Source: Yoonia sp. R2331
GTDB lineage: Bacteria; Pseudomonadota; Alphaproteobacteria; Rhodobacterales; Rhodobacteraceae
DNA: 64,000 nt
Reading direction: 5' to 3'
Assembly (NCBI RefSeq): GCF_041103235.1
Contig: NZ_JBGCUN010000001.1
Coordinates: 930,001-994,000 of the forward strand
The notes beneath the pieces were generated by a model, which was not told where the DNA came from, ran no database searches, and saw nothing but the letters and a program-made list of their open reading frames with translations. Numbering within the stretch: the stretch's first letter is position 1; each line of letters begins with the position of its first letter. Both the position numbers and the translations under genes were made by a program. This document shows positions 63,137 through 64,000 of this stretch, one piece after another.

Positions 63137-64000
63137 ATGAGCGAGGTCACAGAGACGCAAGCCACCGTCCGACATCCAAGCGGGATGACCGCATTCCTTT
63201 TGGGTGGGGTGGTTCTGCTGGTGATCTCGCTTTCACTTGCGATTTCAGTTGGTGCTGTCCCGGTCCCGCTGACGACGGTCTGGGGCGTCGTCGGCAACAA
63301 GGTTGCGCCGGGCCTGATCGAGCAAACATGGTCTCAAAGCCGGGAGGCCATTGTCTGGGAAATCCGGTTTCCACGCGCCCTTCTTGCGATGATGGTCGGG
63401 GCCGGGCTGGCGATGGTTGGCGCAAGCCTGCAAGCAGTGACCCGCAACCCGCTGGCTGATCCGCACCTTCTGGGAATTTCGTCAGGTGGCGCGTTTGGCG
63501 CAATCCTCGCGCTGCTGCATACCGGCATGTTCATTGGCTTGTTGACCGTGCCGCTGCTGGCTTTCGCGGGGGCACTTGGCGCGACACTCATCGTGCTGGG
63601 TGTGTCACGACTTGCGGATGCCACAAGTGCTGACCGGCTTGTATTGGCCGGAGTGGCCGTGTCGTTCATCATCATGGCCTGCGCCAATGTCCTGATCTTT
63701 CTGGCTGATCCCAAGGCCACCCATATCGTGGTTTTCTGGATGTTGGGGGGGCTTGGCCTCGCGCAGTGGAGCCAGTTGATCTACCCGCTGGTCATTCTGG
63801 TCATCTGCGCCGGATGGCTGATGTGGAAAGCCCAAGACCTGAATGCAATGACAGTCGGGGACGAGACGGCATCAACCCTTGGTATTCCGGTTGCGCGATT
63901 TCGGTTATCCGTCTTTGTCGTGGGGGCTTTGATCACCGGGGTCATGGTCGCGTTCTCTGGCATCATTGGTTTTGTTGGCCTGATGGTGCCCCATGTCGTG
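63137..64000 (+). CDS. btuC: FecCD family ABC transporter permease (partial)
   Basis: 288 residues are visible before the right edge. Multi-helix permease with WEIRFPRALLAMMVGAGLAM, GASLQAVTRNPLADPHLLGI (the BtuC/FecCD signature) and GIIGFVGLMVPHV near the cut. It starts four bases after the binding-protein stop. The last roughly 50 residues lie outside the window. Confidence 0.93.
   Translation, partial: MSEVTETQATVRHPSGMTAFLLGGVVLLVISLSLAISVGAVPVPLTTVWGVVGNKVAPGLIEQTWSQSREAIVWEIRFPRALLAMMVGAGLAMVGASLQAVTRNPLADPHLLGISSGGAFGAILALLHTGMFIGLLTVPLLAFAGALGATLIVLGVSRLADATSADRLVLAGVAVSFIIMACANVLIFLADPKATHIVVFWMLGGLGLAQWSQLIYPLVILVICAGWLMWKAQDLNAMTVGDETASTLGIPVARFRLSVFVVGALITGVMVAFSGIIGFVGLMVPHVV

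Overview
The window is a high-GC chromosomal segment of an alphaproteobacterium, most likely a marine member of the Rhodobacterales (Roseobacter group). Evidence: the SPOR lipoprotein - D-Ala-D-Ala carboxypeptidase - tmk - holB - tatD - MBL hydrolase operon, an aa3-type cytochrome oxidase subunit I, a VPLPA-CTERM protein, LytTR membrane proteins, several TRAP and ABC uptake systems, and a cobalamin-riboswitch btu operon. No species is claimed.

Layout. 1-23,998 is mostly core: a glycosyltransferase cut by the left edge (with a MshEN-like N-terminus), carA, a YqeY-type protein, a repeated palindrome, a DUF2244 protein, a VPLPA-CTERM protein, ctaD, a GGDEF/EAL protein, lipB and a LytTR membrane protein, tRNA-Leu(GAG), a five-gene polyamine-type ABC operon, an AEC transporter, the SPOR/dac/tmk/holB/tatD/MBL operon, and tRNA-Ser(UGA).

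24,000-37,400 looks like an old genomic island at the 3' end of tRNA-Ser. It starts with a decayed tyrosine integrase, a transposase scrap and a decayed YgjP/M48 peptidase. It then carries an intact saccharide cluster: GH88 hydrolase, family-5 substrate-binding protein, two permeases, a double ATPase, a DUF2264 protein and a LacI regulator. It ends with a broken Gfo/Idh/MocA oxidoreductase and IS3 and IS1182 remnants. The likely job is import of short unsaturated uronic-acid oligosaccharides and their hydrolysis inside the cell.

37,400-46,612 holds two LysR regulators, each paired divergently with a small enzyme gene (GST-like; SRPBCC), then a TAXI-TRAP transporter divergent from a MarR regulator and a cytoplasmic sulfatase-family hydrolase.

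47,332-59,472 is one long minus-strand catabolic operon: cyclase-family hydrolase, cupin, SDR, hydroxyacyl dehydrogenase, Liv-type ABC transporter (5 genes), BKACE, two CoA-transferase subunits and katG. It faces an IclR regulator across an intergenic region with three phased operator-like palindromes. The gene set suggests hydroxy acid -> beta-keto acid -> BKACE cleavage with acetyl-CoA -> acetoacetate -> CoA transfer, for an unknown imported substrate.

60,688-64,000 is a cobalamin riboswitch followed by DUF1636, an ABC ATPase, a substrate-binding protein and a FecCD permease cut by the right edge: a B12-repressed uptake operon. No CRISPR array, rRNA or prophage was seen.
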